From Paractinoplanes aksuensis (GTDB taxonomy: Bacteria > Actinomycetota > Actinomycetes > Mycobacteriales > Micromonosporaceae): DNA of 48,738 bases. A program made the position numbers and the translations under genes. The stretch is from the NCBI RefSeq assembly GCF_024137025.1, contig NZ_JAMYJR010000064.1, forward strand, positions 1 to 48,738. Direction: 5' to 3'. The notes beneath the pieces are model-generated. The model was not told the origin of the DNA and made no database searches. It worked only from the letters and a program-made list of their open reading frames with translations. Shown in pieces: positions 8,197-18,011 of this stretch; position 1 is the stretch's first letter, and the number at the start of each line of letters is the position of its first letter.

Positions 8197-8840
8197 GGCT
8201 GTCCCGCCAGTAGCCGTAAGGAGCCGTGGAATTCGGGCTGGGTGCGCAGGTGCCCGTGGCGTGCGTCCCAGGCTCCGGATGCGAGGCCGGCGCGGAGTTG
8301 CTCGACCGCCCGGTGATTGGCCTGCTCGTCGACGAAGTCCCAGGCCGACTGGGCGGCCCGCACCCGCGGATCGAGGAACTGCTCAGGCCGGGCGTAATAG
8401 GTTTCGGTGAACCCGTCGACACAATCGATCGGGATCGGCACTTCACGAACATCGACCCGCTTACCGATTATCGAAGAAAGATAATCGATCAGCGGGTATC
8501 GACGGCGCTCGGCCGCGATCAGCTCCGGGACGTACTCGGCCGGCCAGAGCCGATCGAGCGCATCCCCGTCGAAGGTCAGCACGACGACCGCCTCCCGCGC
8601 GACGCGGCGCAGCTCACTGAGCCCGCGCCCGACGTCCGCCCATTGGTGCACGGTCACGGTGGCCATCACCGCATCGAACGAGTCGTCGTCGAACGGCAGC
8701 TGCTCGGCCATCGCGTCCAGGGCCGGCGCGACGTCGAGCGCTCGCTGCGCTCGGATCCGGGCCGACGGTTCCACGGCCAGCACGGACCGATCGTCCGGCT
8801 CGCACGGGCTACGAGGCCGGGGTGCGGGAAGCGCGGGGGG
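8193..8840 (-). pseudogene. SAM-dependent methyltransferase, N-terminally truncated
   Basis: The frame reads VLAVEPSARIRAQR, then LPFDDDSFDAVMATVTVHQW (motif II/III region) and LSELRRVAREAVVVL, as in class I methyltransferases of the UbiE/COQ5 type. It continues to a normal C-terminus ending at 8193. Upstream of the GTG at 8783, family residues continue briefly (CEPDDRS) and then the frame hits a stop at 8841-8843 inside a tandem repeat. The first beta strand with the SAM-binding Gly-rich motif I (V-D-x-G-x-G-x-G) and the preceding helix are missing, about 45 residues. Without motif I it is unlikely to bind SAM. Ends ATGA-coupled to the damaged PNPOx gene, so an original two-gene operon has decayed. 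Confidence 0.72.
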
Positions 8841-8905
8841 CTACCAGGCCAGGGTGTGGGAAGCGCCGGCGAGCCACGAGGCCGAAGTGGGGGACGCGCG
8901 GCCGG
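8809..8905. repeat. Three imperfect 32-33 bp tandem repeats
   Basis: Copies begin at 8809, 8841 and 8874, each starting ctac/ccac, then gaggcc or caggcc, then a G-rich block (gtgcggg, gtgtggg, gtggggg) and an agcgc/acgcg segment. The array fills the space between the truncated methyltransferase and the stop codon of the MLTR-type regulator (8906). Its position exactly where motif I of the methyltransferase should be suggests that replication slippage or repeat expansion accompanied the loss. Confidence 0.75.
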
Positions 8906-9772
8906 CTACTGGGCTGGGGCGCGGAGTTCGGTGGCGGCCCAGGAGGCCAGCAGCGACAGGGCCTCGGCGGTCGGCGAGGCGGGCTCGGCCGCATAGATGG
9001 TCAGCGTGAGGTCGGCGTCGGCGCGAAGATCCATGCTTTCGTACGCCAGCACGAGCTCACCCACGACGTGGTGATAGAAGATCTTGGTGCCGGTTCCGTG
9101 CGTACGCACATTGTGCGCACCCCACCGGCGGCGGAACTCGTCGCTGCGGGTCGACAACTCGCCGACCAGGTCGTGGATGCCCTTGTCGTGCGGGTCCTTG
9201 CCGGCCGCCGTCCGCAGGTTGGCCACGAACATGTCGGCGAACAGGTTCCAGTCGGGATAGAAGCGGCGGGCCGCGCTGTCGAGGAACGTGAACCGCCCGA
9301 AGTTGGGCACGACGCCCGGCTCGGTGTACAGGTCGCTGTGCATGGCCCGGCCCAGGTGGTTGGTGGCCACCACGTCCTGCCGGTTGTTGACCAGGATGGC
9401 CGGTGTGTGAATGGCGTCCAGCGACCACTGCAGGTTCGGCCGCACGGCTCCCGGTTTGGACAGCCGGCTCGGCCGGACCAGCGCGCTGCTGCCGTTGGCC
9501 GAGCCGGCCAGCCGGAACAGGTGGGCCCGCTCGGCCTCGTCGAGCTGCAGCGCCCGGGCGATCGCCTCGAGCACGCCCGCGGAGACCCCGGCCAGCGAAC
9601 CCCGCTCGAGCTTGGCGTAGTACTCGACGCTCATCCCGGCCAGCGCGGCCACCTCGCTGCGGCGCAGGCCCGGCACCCGGCGCTGCCCCGAGGTGGGGAT
9701 GCCGGCCCGATCCGGCGTGATCTTCGCCCGGCGGGTCGTCAGGAAGTCGCGTACCTCGGCTCGATTGTCCAC
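8906..9772 (-). CDS. XRE-type regulator with MmyB-like (MLTR) ligand-binding domain
   Basis: 288 residues. An N-terminal helix-turn-helix (about 30-65, RRSEVAALAGMSVEYYAKLE) is followed by the MmyB/MLTR ligand-binding domain (about 105-280). Hallmarks are PAILVNNRQDVVATN, the LF/ADMFVANLR helix and the late HHVVGELVLAYESM segment. Members are usually autorepressors of a divergent or downstream oxidoreductase, and one structure has a fatty acyl ligand. GTG start at 9772. The gene faces the LAL regulator across a 156-bp divergent gap and may control it. Confidence 0.88.
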   Translation of the reverse strand: MDNRAEVRDFLTTRRAKITPDRAGIPTSGQRRVPGLRRSEVAALAGMSVEYYAKLERGSLAGVSAGVLEAIARALQLDEAERAHLFRLAGSANGSSALVRPSRLSKPGAVRPNLQWSLDAIHTPAILVNNRQDVVATNHLGRAMHSDLYTEPGVVPNFGRFTFLDSAARRFYPDWNLFADMFVANLRTAAGKDPHDKGIHDLVGELSTRSDEFRRRWGAHNVRTHGTGTKIFYHHVVGELVLAYESMDLRADADLTLTIYAAEPASPTAEALSLLASWAATELRAPAQ

Positions 9773-9928
9773 CCGTCCGACGGTACGACGCCTCCCGGCC
9801 GAGTGGGATGCCCTGCGGGTACACCCCTGTCCCGGTCGAATTGGCGTAACAGTGGGTATCGATCGCCACTTGCTCTATCGCGCGGCGCTGATCGGCTTTA
9901 GCCTCGGATCCGGGGGAGGGATTGAGCC

Positions 9929-12667
9929 ATGACCGGCGGTGCTGCGGCGCGCGAGGTTCGTGGACGGCGTGCGGAATGCGCGGCCCTGGACCAGTTGGTC
10001 AGCGAAGTGCGCTCCGGCCGGGGTCAGGCCTTGCTTCTGCACGGCGAGGCCGGCATCGGGAAGTCGGCTCTGCTGCGGTATGTCGGCCGCCGGTCGGCGG
10101 GGTTCCGGGTGGCCCGGGCGGCGGGGGCCGAGTCCGAGGTCGAACTGCCGTTCGCCGGGCTGCACCAGCTGTGCGGGCCCATGCTGGATCAACGCGGGCG
10201 CCTGCCCGGCCCGCAACGCGATGCGCTGGCCGTCGTCTTCGGCTACAGCGCCGGCGCCCCGCCGGACCGCCTGCTGGTCGGGGTGGCCGTGCTCAGCCTG
10301 TTGGCCGCGGTGGCCGAGGACAGACCGCTGCTGTGCCTGATCGACGACGCGCAGTGGCTGGACGACATGTCGGTGCAGACGATGACCTTCGTGGCCCGGC
10401 GGCTGCTGGCGGAGCGGGTGGGCGTGGTCTTCGCCATCCGGGAGCCGGCCGCCGGTCTGGCCTGGCGCAGTCTGCCGAACCGGGCCGTCGAAGGACTGAG
10501 CAGCGACGACGCGCGGGCCCTGCTCGAGTCGGCGGTGCCCGGGCGATTGGACGAGCGGGTCCGGGACAGGATCGTGGCCGAGAGCCGCGGCAACCCCCTG
10601 GCCCTGCTCGAGTTGCCGCGCGGGCTGACCGCGGCCGAACTGGCCGGCGGCTTCGGGCGTCCGGATGCCCGCCCGCTGGCCGGCAAGATCGAGCGGAGTT
10701 TCGCCCAGCGGGTCGGGGTGCTGCCCGCGGCCACCCGCAAGCTGTTGCTGACGGCGGCGGCCGAGCCGCTCGGCGACGCCGGGCTGCTGCGCTCGGCCGC
10801 CGCCCGGCTGGGCCTGCCGATGAGCGCCATCGCCCAGGCGGTGGAGGCCGGGTTGATCGACCTCGACTCCCGGGTGCGGTTCCGGCATCCGCTGGTGCGG
10901 ACGGCGGTCTATCGGGCGGCGTCGCCCCACGACCGGCGTGAAGTCCACCGCGCGCTGGCCGAGGCCACCGATCCGGTGGCCGACCCCGACCGGCGGGCCT
11001 GGCACCGGGCCCACGCGGCCGACGAGGCCGACGAACCGATCGCGGCCGACCTGGTCGGTTCGGCCGAGCGGGCCCAGCTCCGCGGCGGGGTGGCGGCCGC
11101 CGCCGAGTTCCTGCGACGGGCCACCGAGCTCACCCCCGATCCGGCGATCCGGGCCTTCCGGGCCCTGGCCGCAGCCGAGGCTGAGCTGAGATGCGGCGCC
11201 TTCGAGGTCGCGTCCAAACTCCTGCTCACGGCCGAGGGGCCGGCCGACGAGCTCCATCAGGCCCGGATCACCCTGTTGCGAGCGCAGATCGCCTTCGCGT
11301 CCGGCCACGACATGGCCGCGCCCCGGCTGCTGCTGGACGCGGCCCGCCGCCTCGAACCGCTCGACCTGGAGCTGGCCCGCGACACGTACCGGGACGCTCT
11401 GGGCGCGGCGCTGCTGGCGGGTGGGATGGCCGGTGGCGCCGATGTCGCCGAGGTGGGGCGGGCCGTGCTGGCGGCTCCCGTCCCCGTCCGCCGTCGCCCC
11501 GGCGACCTGCTGCTCAACGCCCTCGCCGTGCTCTGGACCGAGGGTTACGAAGCCGCCGCGCCGCTGGCCCACGAGGCGGTCCGGGCCTTCCGGGCCGACG
11601 GCGAGTCGGATCAGCCCTGGCTGTGGCTGGCCCTGGTCACCAGCGCCATGGTCTGGGACGAGGAGGCGTGGGCGGTCCTGAACCAGCGACACGTCCGCAC
11701 CGCCCGGGCCCTCGGCGACCTCAGCGTGTTGCCGCTCACTCTCAACTCGCTCGTCTGCCTGCAGATGTTCCGGGGCGAGCAGTCGGCGGCGGCCGCGGTG
11801 ATCGCCGAGATCCACGCCATCGGGGACGCCACCGCCGTCGCCCTCGCGCCCTACGGTGCATTAACTGTGGCCGCCTTCAAGGGCGATGAGAACGTGGCCC
11901 TCCCGCTGATCGAGGCGACCACCGCCGACGTGCTGGCCCGGGGCGAGGACAGCGCGGTCATGGTCACCCACTGGACGTGGGCGGTGTTGATGAACGGGCT
12001 GGCTCGCTATCACGAGGCGTTGCCCGCGGCCCGCTCCGCGATCGAGCATCCGAACGAGTCGGGCGTCTGGTACTGGTCGCACGCCGAGCTGATCGAGGCG
12101 GCCGTCCGGGCCGACCGCCCGGAGGACGCTGCCGGGGCCTACGACAGTCTGGCGCCGAGACTGCGCGCGGCCGGAACCGACTGGGCCTTGGGCGTCCTGG
12201 CCCGGTGCACCGCGCTGCTGCGCGCCGGGCCGGACGCCGAATCGTGCTACCGGCAGGCGGTCGACCACCTGGGCCGGACCGGGCTCCGGCTGGAACTGGC
12301 CCGCACTCACCTGCTGTACGGCGAATGGCTGCGCCGCGAGGGCCGCCGTCGCGATGCCCGGGGCCAGTTGCGCACCGCCCACGACATGCTCACCGCGGCC
12401 GGCGCCGACGCGTTCGCCGAGCGCGCCCGGCGCGAACTGGCCGCCGCCGGCGAGGTGGTGGCCGGTCCGGTCGCGAGGGCCAGCGACAGCCTCACCGTGC
12501 AGGAGGCGAACATCGCCGCGCTGGCCGGCAGCGGCCTGACCAACGCCGAGATCGGCGCCCAGCTGTTCCTGAGCCAGCACACCGTCGAGTGGCACCTGCG
12601 CAAGGTCTTCACCAAGCTCGGCATCAGTTCCCGCAAACAGCTCCGCCCGCTGTCACAGAACGGGTGA
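9929..12667 (+). CDS. LuxR-family LAL regulator with AAA ATPase domain
   Basis: 912 residues. Residues 8-330 form a STAND-type ATPase with Walker A GEAGIGKSAL (39-48), Walker B LLCLIDDAQWLD (about 132-143) and the downstream SRGNPLALLEL motif. A long helical TPR-like sensor region follows (about 350-830). The C-terminus is a LuxR helix-turn-helix (LTVQEANIAALAGSGLTNAE, then TVEWHLRKVFTKLGI). LAL proteins activate secondary-metabolite or sugar operons on ligand and ATP binding. RBS gggggaggg precedes the ATG. Only 18 bp separate it from the patatin gene, so it probably heads and regulates the cassette to 16084. Confidence 0.92.
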   Translation: MTGGAAAREVRGRRAECAALDQLVSEVRSGRGQALLLHGEAGIGKSALLRYVGRRSAGFRVARAAGAESEVELPFAGLHQLCGPMLDQRGRLPGPQRDALAVVFGYSAGAPPDRLLVGVAVLSLLAAVAEDRPLLCLIDDAQWLDDMSVQTMTFVARRLLAERVGVVFAIREPAAGLAWRSLPNRAVEGLSSDDARALLESAVPGRLDERVRDRIVAESRGNPLALLELPRGLTAAELAGGFGRPDARPLAGKIERSFAQRVGVLPAATRKLLLTAAAEPLGDAGLLRSAAARLGLPMSAIAQAVEAGLIDLDSRVRFRHPLVRTAVYRAASPHDRREVHRALAEATDPVADPDRRAWHRAHAADEADEPIAADLVGSAERAQLRGGVAAAAEFLRRATELTPDPAIRAFRALAAAEAELRCGAFEVASKLLLTAEGPADELHQARITLLRAQIAFASGHDMAAPRLLLDAARRLEPLDLELARDTYRDALGAALLAGGMAGGADVAEVGRAVLAAPVPVRRRPGDLLLNALAVLWTEGYEAAAPLAHEAVRAFRADGESDQPWLWLALVTSAMVWDEEAWAVLNQRHVRTARALGDLSVLPLTLNSLVCLQMFRGEQSAAAAVIAEIHAIGDATAVALAPYGALTVAAFKGDENVALPLIEATTADVLARGEDSAVMVTHWTWAVLMNGLARYHEALPAARSAIEHPNESGVWYWSHAELIEAAVRADRPEDAAGAYDSLAPRLRAAGTDWALGVLARCTALLRAGPDAESCYRQAVDHLGRTGLRLELARTHLLYGEWLRREGRRRDARGQLRTAHDMLTAAGADAFAERARRELAAAGEVVAGPVARASDSLTVQEANIAALAGSGLTNAEIGAQLFLSQHTVEWHLRKVFTKLGISSRKQLRPLSQNG

Positions 12668-12685
12668 TCACCCGGTCAGGCTGAC

Positions 12686-13549
12686 ATGGGTCCGATCCGG
12701 CTTCCCCGGCCCGTCGCTGTGGCGGTGGGCGGCGGTGGTGTGCTCGGCGCGGCCCACGTGGGCGCCGGCTACGCCCTGGAGGAGCGCGGCTTCGTACCGG
12801 ATCTGATCGTCGGCACCTCGGTCGGCGCCCTCACCGGGGCGATCGCCGCTGCTCACCCCGACGACGCGGCGCCCTGGCTCGACCAGGTGTGGAGCCGGTT
12901 GCGCCGCCGCGACGTCTTCCCGCTGGGTTATCCGTCCTCGCGGGCCAGTGTCTTCGCCGACCGCGGCCTGCGCCGGTTGATCGCCCGGGCCGGGCTGCCC
13001 GAGCGGATCGAGCAGCTGCCGATCCCGTTCACGGCGGTCGCCATGGACCTGGCCAGCGGCGACCCGGTGCTGCTGGATCACGGTGACCTCGAGTCGGCCC
13101 TGCTCGCCAGCGCGGCCATTCCGGGGGTGCTGCCTCCGGTCGTACGGGATGGAAGGACCTTGGTCGACGGCGGGGTGGTGGCCTATGTCCCGGTGCTGGC
13201 GGCCTGGCAGGCCGGGGCGGCCAGCGTGCTCGCGCTGTCGATCGGACCGGAGAGCAGCCCGCTGCCCGCGTCGGTGCCGCACCGGCGGGCGGGCGCCATC
13301 GCGGCCCGGGCCGGAGTGCTGATGTTCCGGCACCAGATCGAGCGTGACCTGCTCGAAGTGTCCCGGCACATCCCGACCGTCGTGCTGCCGAACGGGATCG
13401 AGGCCTGGCCCGCGCCGTGGGACCTCGGGCAGACGCGGCGACTGATCACCACCGCCGCCGGCGCGGCCGGGCGGTTCCTGGATCGGCTGGACATCGACGG
13501 GCCCGGCCTCTACCGGGCCACGACGCAAGCAACGGAGGTCGAACGATGA
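12686..13549 (+). CDS. Patatin-like phospholipase
   Basis: 287 residues. The patatin fold is defined by an oxyanion Gly cluster GGGGVLGAAH (15-24), nucleophile elbow GTSVG (43-47, Ser45) and the dyad Asp161 in VDGGV. The intermediate SAAIPGVLPP segment is also characteristic of bacterial patatins. It would hydrolyse acyl esters of phospholipids or glycolipids, and no signal peptide is visible, so it is probably cytosolic or peripherally membrane bound. Its stop overlaps the glycosyltransferase start as ATGA, implying coupled synthesis. Confidence 0.9.
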   Translation: MGPIRLPRPVAVAVGGGGVLGAAHVGAGYALEERGFVPDLIVGTSVGALTGAIAAAHPDDAAPWLDQVWSRLRRRDVFPLGYPSSRASVFADRGLRRLIARAGLPERIEQLPIPFTAVAMDLASGDPVLLDHGDLESALLASAAIPGVLPPVVRDGRTLVDGGVVAYVPVLAAWQAGAASVLALSIGPESSPLPASVPHRRAGAIAARAGVLMFRHQIERDLLEVSRHIPTVVLPNGIEAWPAPWDLGQTRRLITTAAGAAGRFLDRLDIDGPGLYRATTQATEVER

Positions 13550-14721
13550 GCACCATCGCGTTCCTCAACATCGCCATGCACGGGCGGGTCAATCCGACGC
13601 TGCCGGTCGTGGCCGAGCTGGTCCGGCGTGGACACACCGTGACCTACCACACGTCACCCGCCTTCGCGGCCAAGGTCGAGGCGGCCGGCGCGACAGTGCA
13701 CCTTTATCCCGGTGGGGACCAGCCGCTGCCCGATCCGCCGACGCCGTTGTCGCTGGTGCGCGGGCTGGCCGAGGCGACCATCCGGTTGCTGCCGCCGCTG
13801 CTGGCCGATCTGCGCCGCATCCGGCCCGACCTGATCGTCCACGATTCCGCCTGCCCGTGGGGCCTGGTCGCGGCGCGGGAGCTCGGTGTGCCCGCGGTGT
13901 CGTCGTTCACCACGTTCGCCTTCAATCGGCAGGCGCTCAGTCCCACCCGGGCCTCGTGGGAGCTGGCGGGTGAGGCGCTGTCCCGCCCGGGCGCCGCGCT
14001 CGGCTATCTGCGGGCCCGGTCGCAGCTGGGGCGGGGGCTGCCGCTGACCGATCTGGGCAACCTGCGCCAGCCGCTCAATCTCGTCTACACCTCGCGGGCG
14101 TTCCAGATCGGGGCGGACGGCTTCGGCGAGTCCTACCGTTTCGTGGGCCCGAGTATCGGCGCTCGCCCGGCCGACCCGTCGTTCCCGCTCGACGAGCTGA
14201 AGGACCCGGTTCTGTACGCCTCGTTGGGCACCGTGTTCGATGCCGACCCCCGCCTGCTGCGGACGTTCGCGGCCGCGCTCGCCCCGCTCGGCGGCACCGT
14301 GGTGATCGCGACCGGCTCCCACGATCCGGCCGAGCTGGGCCCGCTGCCGGGCAACGTGATCGCCCGCCGGTCCGTGCCGCAGCTCGAGGTGCTGGGCCGG
14401 GCGGCCATGTTCATCACCCACGGCGGCATGAACGGCACCAACGAGGCCCTGCTGGCCGGGGTCCCGATGCTGGTCGTGCCCCAGGGCGCCGACCAGCCGC
14501 TGGTGGCCTCGCGGGTGGTCGCCCTCGGGGCCGGGCTGTCGATCACCAACGACGAGGTCCGGGAGGACGTCGTGCGGGCGCTGGCCCGGCGGCTGCTCGA
14601 CGAGCCGGGGTTCCGCGAAGCCGCGCAGACCGTGCGCGACGCTCAGCAGCGGGCGGGCGGGTTCGGCCGGGCCGTGGACGAGATCGAGCGCTACCTGAAG
14701 ATCGTGCCGGCCGGGCGATGA
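13546..14721 (+). CDS. Glycosyltransferase, MGT/UGT type (GT1)
   Basis: 391 residues. It has a two-domain GT-B architecture like macrolide glycosyltransferases. The N-terminal acceptor domain begins IAFLNIAMHGRVNPTLPVV with His12 at the position of the catalytic base. The C-terminal nucleotide-sugar domain carries LYASLGTVFD and the signature THGGMNGTNEALLAGVPML followed by PQGADQP. The acceptor is likely a hydrophobic small molecule or lipid. The neighbouring patatin and membrane gene favour a lipid-linked acceptor, but that is inference. ATG at 13546 with RBS ggagg; overlaps both neighbours by ATGA. Confidence 0.9.
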   Translation: MSTIAFLNIAMHGRVNPTLPVVAELVRRGHTVTYHTSPAFAAKVEAAGATVHLYPGGDQPLPDPPTPLSLVRGLAEATIRLLPPLLADLRRIRPDLIVHDSACPWGLVAARELGVPAVSSFTTFAFNRQALSPTRASWELAGEALSRPGAALGYLRARSQLGRGLPLTDLGNLRQPLNLVYTSRAFQIGADGFGESYRFVGPSIGARPADPSFPLDELKDPVLYASLGTVFDADPRLLRTFAAALAPLGGTVVIATGSHDPAELGPLPGNVIARRSVPQLEVLGRAAMFITHGGMNGTNEALLAGVPMLVVPQGADQPLVASRVVALGAGLSITNDEVREDVVRALARRLLDEPGFREAAQTVRDAQQRAGGFGRAVDEIERYLKIVPAGR

Positions 14722-15173
14722 CCGCCGGGATCGTGGTGCTGCTCGTGCTGGCCGGGCTGTCCGAGGCCGCCGGGCGGGTGCTGCCCCTGGTCGCGGGGCG
14801 CTCCGGGGCGACGCGGGCCGGGACGGTCGGGCTGCTGTTCACCGGCACTGTGGTCGACGGGACGGTGTTCGCGCTGTGGCCGTTCCTCGCCGGCCTGGCC
14901 GCGGGCGCTGCCCTGGACTGGACTCCGACCCTGCTGGCGCCGCTGCTGCTCTCCGCCGTGCTCGCGTTTCCGCTGCTGGGGCCCGCGCTGCACGGATTGC
15001 TGCTGGTCGGCGTGGGCGCTGGGCTGGCCGGGGTACTGGCCGGTTCGGCCGGGATCGGGTGGTGGACCGCGGCCGGGTGGGTGGCCGTGACCGGCATCGT
15101 GCTGGCAGCGGCCGTCGACGGGATCCGCCGGTTGGTCGTACGGCTGCACCGGCGGCCGGCGGTGCTCGCATGA
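14718..15173 (+). CDS. Small integral membrane protein
   Basis: 151 residues, about four hydrophobic segments separated by short Gly/Ala loops, ending in a basic tail (RRLVVRLHRR). No signature family is visible. It might hold or translocate a lipid product of the neighbouring glycosyltransferase and patatin. It starts ATGA-coupled to the glycosyltransferase and ends ATGA-coupled to the hydrolase-like gene, so it is a fixed member of the cassette rather than a random insertion. Confidence 0.75.
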   Translation: MTAGIVVLLVLAGLSEAAGRVLPLVAGRSGATRAGTVGLLFTGTVVDGTVFALWPFLAGLAAGAALDWTPTLLAPLLLSAVLAFPLLGPALHGLLLVGVGAGLAGVLAGSAGIGWWTAAGWVAVTGIVLAAAVDGIRRLVVRLHRRPAVLA

Positions 15174-16084
15174 TCCAGGCTTGGCTTCTGCTGGTGCTGG
15201 CCGGGATCGGCGGCGTGCTGCTCGTGGAGGGTCTGCTGGCCCGGTACGAGCTGCTGGCCTACGCGGCCGGCTGGCGGTCCCCGGCCACCGTGTTGCCGGA
15301 CGGGATGCCGTACGCCCGGGGAGCGGAGGCGGACCGGCCGCCGGACGCCTATCTGGTCTATCTGGACGGCATCGGCAAGCGGCGATTCCGCGACACGCGC
15401 GACGGCGGCCGGCTGGTCCAGGCCGTGCTCGCCGGCGCGCCCGAGCTGCGCGTGCTGGGTCAGGTGCTGCCGTACTCACCGCTGGCCGACCCGCTCGCCG
15501 ACCGCCGGATCTGGGCCTGGCTGCGGCGGCGGGCCGGGTTGGTGCTGTTCCTGCACAATGTCATGCAGATCTTCATCGCCGCCGACCGCCGCTACCGCCC
15601 GCACTACAACCGGGCCGTCGGCTCGCAGATCGCCGAGCACCTGCTGCTCGCGGGTTACCGGCCGGACAGTGGCGTGCCGGTGGTGCTGCTCAGCTACAGC
15701 GGTGGCGCGCAGCTGGCGACGGGCGCGGTCGACGGGCTGTGGACGCGGCTGCGGTGCCCGTTGCACCTGATCTCGATCGGCGGCTTCCACAACGGCGCCA
15801 ACGACCTGAGCCACGCCCGGCGCCTCGACGTGATCACCAGCTCGGCCGACTGGATCGAGCACCTGGGCGGCCGGATCTTCCCGCCGCGCTGGCCCCTGCT
15901 GCGGGCCAGCGGGTGGAACCGGGCCGTCCGGGCCGGAAAGGTCGCCGTGCACCGTCTCGACCCGGCCACCCACGTCGGGCCGCGCAGCTACATCAGCCCG
16001 GAGGCGTTCCTGCCCCGGACGACCGGGACGGTGATCGCGCTGATCCGCGAGAACGTCAGCGACGGCCGATTCGCGGCGGGATAG
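15170..16084 (+). CDS. Membrane-anchored alpha/beta-hydrolase-like protein
   Basis: 304 residues. One N-terminal transmembrane helix (about 3-22, WLLLVLAGIGGVLLVEGLLA) anchors a domain with a nucleophile-elbow-like motif VVLLSYSGGAQLA (about residues 180-192, candidate Ser at SYSGG), preceded by the strand pattern of an alpha/beta hydrolase. A late His (in DPATHVGPRSYISPEAF) could complete a triad. It may process the glycosylated product at the membrane. I cannot name the family more exactly. Fourth ATGA-linked gene after the LAL regulator; the cassette ends here, with 85 bp before the next gene. Confidence 0.7.
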   Translation: MIQAWLLLVLAGIGGVLLVEGLLARYELLAYAAGWRSPATVLPDGMPYARGAEADRPPDAYLVYLDGIGKRRFRDTRDGGRLVQAVLAGAPELRVLGQVLPYSPLADPLADRRIWAWLRRRAGLVLFLHNVMQIFIAADRRYRPHYNRAVGSQIAEHLLLAGYRPDSGVPVVLLSYSGGAQLATGAVDGLWTRLRCPLHLISIGGFHNGANDLSHARRLDVITSSADWIEHLGGRIFPPRWPLLRASGWNRAVRAGKVAVHRLDPATHVGPRSYISPEAFLPRTTGTVIALIRENVSDGRFAAG

Positions 16085-16169
16085 ACACGCCCGGCGAAAA
16101 TTGCCGTCCGACAACGACCCCGCTGCGGGGGTGCGCCATACTTCGGTGCCTTTGTCGTGAGGAGAGCCG

Positions 16170-17694
<1,525 letters not shown>

Positions 17695-17711
<17 letters not shown>

Positions 17712-17870
17712 GGGCCCAGTCGAGGGCCTTGTCAGCGACCTGCTCCCAGCCCGGCTCGGCGCAGGTCCAGTGCGAACGGCCGGGGAACTCGTGATATTCG
17801 GTGATCGTGTTGGGTGCGAGCACGTCGGTGTGCTGGGCCCGAACGGCCATCGCGGCCGCGATCGGGTTGG
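17695..17870 (-). pseudogene. C-terminal fragment of an alpha/beta hydrolase
   Basis: Read on the minus strand, about 58 codons encode an intact C-terminal end of a common alpha/beta-hydrolase group: TITEYHEFPGRSHWTCAEPG with the catalytic His in GRSHW, then WEQVADKALDWALTHA and a stop. Upstream in all three minus frames (about 17871-18000) I see no hydrolase core (no GHSxG, no catalytic Asp segment), so the gene lost its 5' three-quarters. It overlaps the last 17 bp of the histidine kinase. It has no visible start or RBS. Confidence 0.7.
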
Positions 17871-18011
17871 AGAAGCCCCACGCCCGGCCACGGCCGCGAT
17901 CGACGAGTGGCGGCGCCGGGACGAGGTCAGCTCGGTCCGCGCGCCCTGCAAGAACCCGACCGTAACGATCTTCAGCGCGGGGTAATTTGCTCAGCGTACA
18001 GCGTTGTCGGC

